Below are positions 61,397-64,000 of a stretch of DNA of 64,000 nucleotides, piece by piece (within the stretch, counting starts at the first letter, position 1; every line of letters starts with the position of its first letter). The translations under genes and the position numbers were made by a program. The notes beneath the pieces are model-generated. The model was not told the DNA's origin and did not search any database. It was given only the letters and a program-made list of their open reading frames with translations. The stretch is from Corallincola platygyrae (GTDB lineage Bacteria > Pseudomonadota > Gammaproteobacteria > Enterobacterales > Neiellaceae), in the NCBI RefSeq assembly GCF_039544265.1, contig NZ_BAABLI010000015.1, forward strand, positions 186,001 through 250,000, written 5' to 3'.

Positions 61397-61834
61397 TTAA
61401 GAACGATTTTTGACCGCGAATTCTAATACGTTTACGTCTGCAAGGCCATGTCGTTCTAGATGCTTTAGGTATCTTTGGAGGTGGTGCAGTTGGTATGCTA
61501 GCTCGAGTTTTTCGCCTTCAGCTTGTTTTAGTTGTGCTTTGTATGAATCCCTCTGTTTTCGATACTTTCGCTTTAAGCCTATCTCCCTCTTTATTCTTTT
61601 CTGAAGTTCTGGTGACCCATTGTCATTGGTGGAAACCATGGTGGCTTTGGCCTTTTGAATCTTTTGCTTCAAGCTCACATAAAGTGGGTGATTGTAATTC
61701 AAGGCGCCATTTGCCAGGCCCGCTCGTTTCTCTATCGCATGTTGACTAATGCGTGCCCCATTAGCGATCAATTCGCACAGCGCTCTCTCTGCTGCATCTG
61801 CGCTCAATTTAACTTTACTCACAAATAACCCCAT
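61397..61834 (-). CDS. gmtX: GmtX/TnpC-like small HTH-coiled-coil protein
   Basis: 145 residues. N-terminal helix-turn-helix-like region (about 10-60, AERALCELIANGARISQHAIEK...) with the AGLANGALNYNHPLY segment, then a basic coiled coil (about 75-130) with many Lys, Arg and Glu. This is the build of TnpC in Tn554-type transposons and of GmtX in gamma-mobile-trio islands, which act with two recombinases. It overlaps the end of the recombinase gene by 20 bases, indicating a shared operon. The name is by context and architecture. Confidence 0.65.
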   Translation of the reverse strand: MGLFVSKVKLSADAAERALCELIANGARISQHAIEKRAGLANGALNYNHPLYVSLKQKIQKAKATMVSTNDNGSPELQKRIKREIGLKRKYRKQRDSYKAQLKQAEGEKLELAYQLHHLQRYLKHLERHGLADVNVLEFAVKNRS

Positions 61835-63914
61835 AGAACTCGAGACATTGTTGATAACTTTCCATCTCTAGACGGAAGAACTCTTGGCTGGCTTCGGGAA
61901 GTCCTTTAGTCTTGGAGTTCAGATAAAGCTGACGGTATCTCTTATACCTGTTTAGCCAAATAGGTATAGATTCCCTATCAGCGACTAAGTTTTCACAGTC
62001 TGGCCTGCAGTTTGCTGACTGCAAAGTGGCTGCAAAATCACAGTCTTGACCATTCATACAATACATGCCATTACCTAGCGACATCACTTTGGATTTCCTT
62101 CTCTTCGCCAGAGACATTGCATGAGAAAACGACTGATACACCTTTGTCTTAGCGCCTCCAAGTTTAGATTGCTCCAGCAACTTCCCACCTTTCCCGTATA
62201 GGTTATTACCCTCCTGAAATCTAATCGCTAAACTAGCAGCACGTTCTAGGTCAGCCCTTTCGAGCTCCTTTGCAAATGCAGCGGCTATTCGCCCCGGAGC
62301 TCTACTGTTCGCTAGGGCCCCTTCCGTATACCATTCTGAGATTGTTTTACCTAGGTGCTTTAAGTGGATAGCCAGGTGACTCATGGAAACAAGTTCCAGT
62401 CGCTTAACATGAACAGCGATACTTCTTCTATATTGGTGTGAGGATATAGGCCATAAAGCCCCTATCTGTACTTCTTTTTCTGCCTCCAATGGCTTGCCAA
62501 GATTTGGATTAAGCCTCCAAAATTCTGCTAAATCATCAGTAGAAACTCTAATATTATGAGCACGGCTCCAACTGAGTTGCCTTTCAGATGACCTTTGGTC
62601 ACGCATTAGAGAAAAATCCCTATTTGCATGAAAACGCCTTGCATCCGTTTTAATATATAATGAGTTCAGTTCGCGACCAGATTTTTGGAACATACATTCA
62701 CCCAGTAAGCGCATTTTTCGAAAAATTTCTTCTACTATAGGGGGAGCGGCCCACCAATCTTCAGTTCCACCTTCATCCGAATTCTTGTATGTATTAGCCC
62801 TAATCCCTACCCAATCTCTCTCCAGAATTAACGAACCAAACTTGATAGTCGTGGCCTCACTTTTTCTCATACCTGTAAACGCCTGAAAAGCCTCGCACGC
62901 AATTAGTGCTTGCCGATTATAGAAGGTATATATCTCTTCCATGTCTACCAAAAATTTTGGAAATCGCCTGTTATAACTAACAACATCAACTTTCTTAGCG
63001 ACGCCATCAGAAATTACTATTCTAGAAAGCTTCTTATTTCTGTAAGAGTCCATTGTTTGCTCACTACGGACTATGACCAATGAGCTAATAGCACTATTTT
63101 TCTGGTTGTAAATCAACTTCAGATTAGGCTGGCAAAATTCATCCAAATAGTAGAGCCAGTTATTGTTGTGATGTTTAATTCCTTTTCTATCCAAGTACTT
63201 TCTATACTTTAATGGTAACGTAGATATATATAGCCAGCTATCCATGCATACTTTCAAATCTAAAAAATAGTCTGCATAGGATTTCCAATAGGCATTTAGT
63301 ATTCGCATCGGCATGCAATAGCTTTGATTATCGTTTCTTCCAGGCGAAAGTTTTGTGAAGTTAGTATTAAGGAAAAAACCGTACTCTCCAAAAACGGTCA
63401 TTTTCATATTGCACATCCTTGATAATGATTTAAAATAATTATCAATAGTGCTTTTGCCTCTTCCTTGCTGGAATGATTTTAAAAAATACTCTCTAATAGG
63501 TGCCTTGTCTAAATCAAAAATTGACTTAGCACCAATGGTTTCTAAGTGTTTTGCTATTACGATAATATTTTCAATTGTTCTAATGATAGATGCTAGTTTA
63601 CATTTCCTTAGAGAAAACCATAGTAAATATATACCTACTATTTTTACTTCAAGCATCATTTTTTTGTTTAATTTTAAAAAACAGGCTTTTCTATAAGTTT
63701 CTCTTCCTTGAATTAAATGATGATTAGTCCATACATTGTCTTGAAATTTTATGGGTTTGTTTAATTCATCCCCTGGTATAACGGTGATGTTTTCTAACTG
63801 TTGGAAATTTTCTGATTTAAAGGCAGTTCTAATTATATCTTCATTAGGATAATCATCCTGAATAATATAATTTGAATCAACGTAATCCAAAGTTATTTTA
63901 TTTATTCTCTCCAT
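61815..63914 (-). CDS. gmtZ: Large tyrosine recombinase (GmtZ/TnpB-like)
   Basis: 699 residues. Site-specific integrase with the tyrosine-recombinase residues: Arg350 in FTGMRKSEA, His493/Arg496 in SSHQYRRSIA, His517 or His520 in HLAIHLKHLG and the nucleophile Tyr529 in SEWYTEGA. A long N-terminal region (about 1-320, with core-binding-like helices) and a C-terminal extension with a Cys cluster (CMNGQDCDF...CRPDCENL) set it apart from phage integrases and match the large second recombinase of Tn554-like trios. RBS is not obvious; the start overlaps the preceding gene. Its N-terminal half is notably A/T-rich. Confidence 0.8.
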   Translation of the reverse strand: MERINKITLDYVDSNYIIQDDYPNEDIIRTAFKSENFQQLENITVIPGDELNKPIKFQDNVWTNHHLIQGRETYRKACFLKLNKKMMLEVKIVGIYLLWFSLRKCKLASIIRTIENIIVIAKHLETIGAKSIFDLDKAPIREYFLKSFQQGRGKSTIDNYFKSLSRMCNMKMTVFGEYGFFLNTNFTKLSPGRNDNQSYCMPMRILNAYWKSYADYFLDLKVCMDSWLYISTLPLKYRKYLDRKGIKHHNNNWLYYLDEFCQPNLKLIYNQKNSAISSLVIVRSEQTMDSYRNKKLSRIVISDGVAKKVDVVSYNRRFPKFLVDMEEIYTFYNRQALIACEAFQAFTGMRKSEATTIKFGSLILERDWVGIRANTYKNSDEGGTEDWWAAPPIVEEIFRKMRLLGECMFQKSGRELNSLYIKTDARRFHANRDFSLMRDQRSSERQLSWSRAHNIRVSTDDLAEFWRLNPNLGKPLEAEKEVQIGALWPISSHQYRRSIAVHVKRLELVSMSHLAIHLKHLGKTISEWYTEGALANSRAPGRIAAAFAKELERADLERAASLAIRFQEGNNLYGKGGKLLEQSKLGGAKTKVYQSFSHAMSLAKRRKSKVMSLGNGMYCMNGQDCDFAATLQSANCRPDCENLVADRESIPIWLNRYKRYRQLYLNSKTKGLPEASQEFFRLEMESYQQCLEFYGVICE

Positions 63915-64000
63915 GCTTCATCTACTCCGTTCAAGTGTAATTTACTCTTAGCCTTAGCGAGCTTTTTACGATCAACGAACTCGAGCATGAAGTTTATTTT
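63902..64000 (-). CDS. C-terminal end of an upstream gene (probable first recombinase, GmtY-like)
   Basis: The minus-strand frame enters the window open and ends ...LHLNGVDEAWRE followed by TAA at 63902-63904, overlapping the start of the large recombinase by 13 bases. About 32 residues are visible (KINFMLEFVDRKKLAKAKSK), too few to identify. Position and overlap are those of the first recombinase of a trio; this is inference. Confidence 0.5.
   Translation of the reverse strand, partial: KINFMLEFVDRKKLAKAKSKLHLNGVDEAWRE

Larger units (their letters stand above)
53105..64000. mobile_element. Genomic island of the Tn554/gamma-mobile-trio type (right part unseen)
   Basis: The segment is visibly richer in A and T than the flanking chromosome, interrupts the 5' end of ykgJ, and carries a recombinase trio at its far end: a gene tail (63902-64000), a 699-residue tyrosine recombinase and a 145-residue HTH/coiled-coil protein. 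In Tn554 the genes tnpA-tnpB-tnpC lie at one end with cargo downstream, and the element inserts at a fixed site; gamma-mobile-trio islands of Vibrio and relatives share the layout and are known to carry defence cargo. The low-coordinate end is placed at the ykgJ break; the other end is beyond the window. No terminal repeats were seen. Confidence 0.65.

Noticed and set aside
53105..64000. CRISPR array or prophage
   Set aside because: No regularly spaced repeats and no structural, terminase or lysis genes were seen; the recombinase context fits a Tn554-like island instead.

Overview
The window looks like a chromosomal segment of a marine gammaproteobacterium of the Alteromonadales type (Shewanella/Ferrimonas/Psychromonas relatives). 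The evidence is the block yibN-grxC-secB-gpsA diverging from gpmI-envC-ctp-yibQ, an FNR-type half-site chemistry, a cpxP/cpxRA locus, luxS, and secreted polysaccharide-degrading enzymes with PKD domains. No tRNA, rRNA or CRISPR array was seen. The species cannot be named from the sequence.

Layout. 1-3.6 kb: two near-twin methyl-accepting chemotaxis receptors, the first cut by the window edge. 3.7-7.0 kb: a PEP-CTERM-like exported protein, a DUF885 peptidase-like protein and a divergent TetR regulator. 7.1-18.3 kb: a starch locus with three secreted enzymes from different glycosidase families (GH13_24-like alpha-amylase, GH119/GH57-like amylase, type I pullulanase), all carrying copies of one starch-binding-like module, with a methyltransferase between them. 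A perfect FNR-type box and a LacI-type palindrome lie upstream of the first amylase. 18.3-26.1 kb: a three-gene signalling operon (double-receiver kinase-like protein, 1713-residue hybrid kinase, HD-GYP response regulator). 26.3-29.9 kb: small exported proteins, a Cof-type phosphatase and a PldB-like lipase. 30.0-35.4 kb: PatB-like lyase, a PAS-GGDEF cyclase and a TonB-dependent receptor. 35.5-37.9 kb: luxS followed by a RegB/RegA-type redox two-component pair in one apparent operon. 38-41.6 kb: FieF-like metal exporter, then cpxP divergent from cpxRA with a recognisable CpxR box. 41.7-52.8 kb: trmL, a large TPR-GAF-GGDEF protein, and the conserved gpsA/secB/grxC/yibN and gpmI/envC/ctp/yibQ blocks.

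53.1-64 kb is a mobile island with markedly more A+T than the rest. Its low-coordinate edge cuts the first codons off a ykgJ-family gene, and a complete, diverged ykgJ copy sits inside it. At the high-coordinate end are a large tyrosine recombinase and a small HTH/coiled-coil protein, preceded by the tail of another gene that runs out of the window. This is the Tn554-like/gamma-mobile-trio arrangement (gmtY-gmtZ-gmtX). Cargo between them: a small membrane zinc-ribbon protein, a GIY-YIG nuclease-like protein, hypothetical genes, a zinc-ribbon/membrane-protein pair, an orphan NadS-like regulator, and a two-gene operon of a 1111-residue KAP P-loop NTPase and a 199-residue partner of unknown family. 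That last pair is the best candidate here for an undescribed (probably anti-phage) system; the functional claim is inference from the KAP fold and island context.
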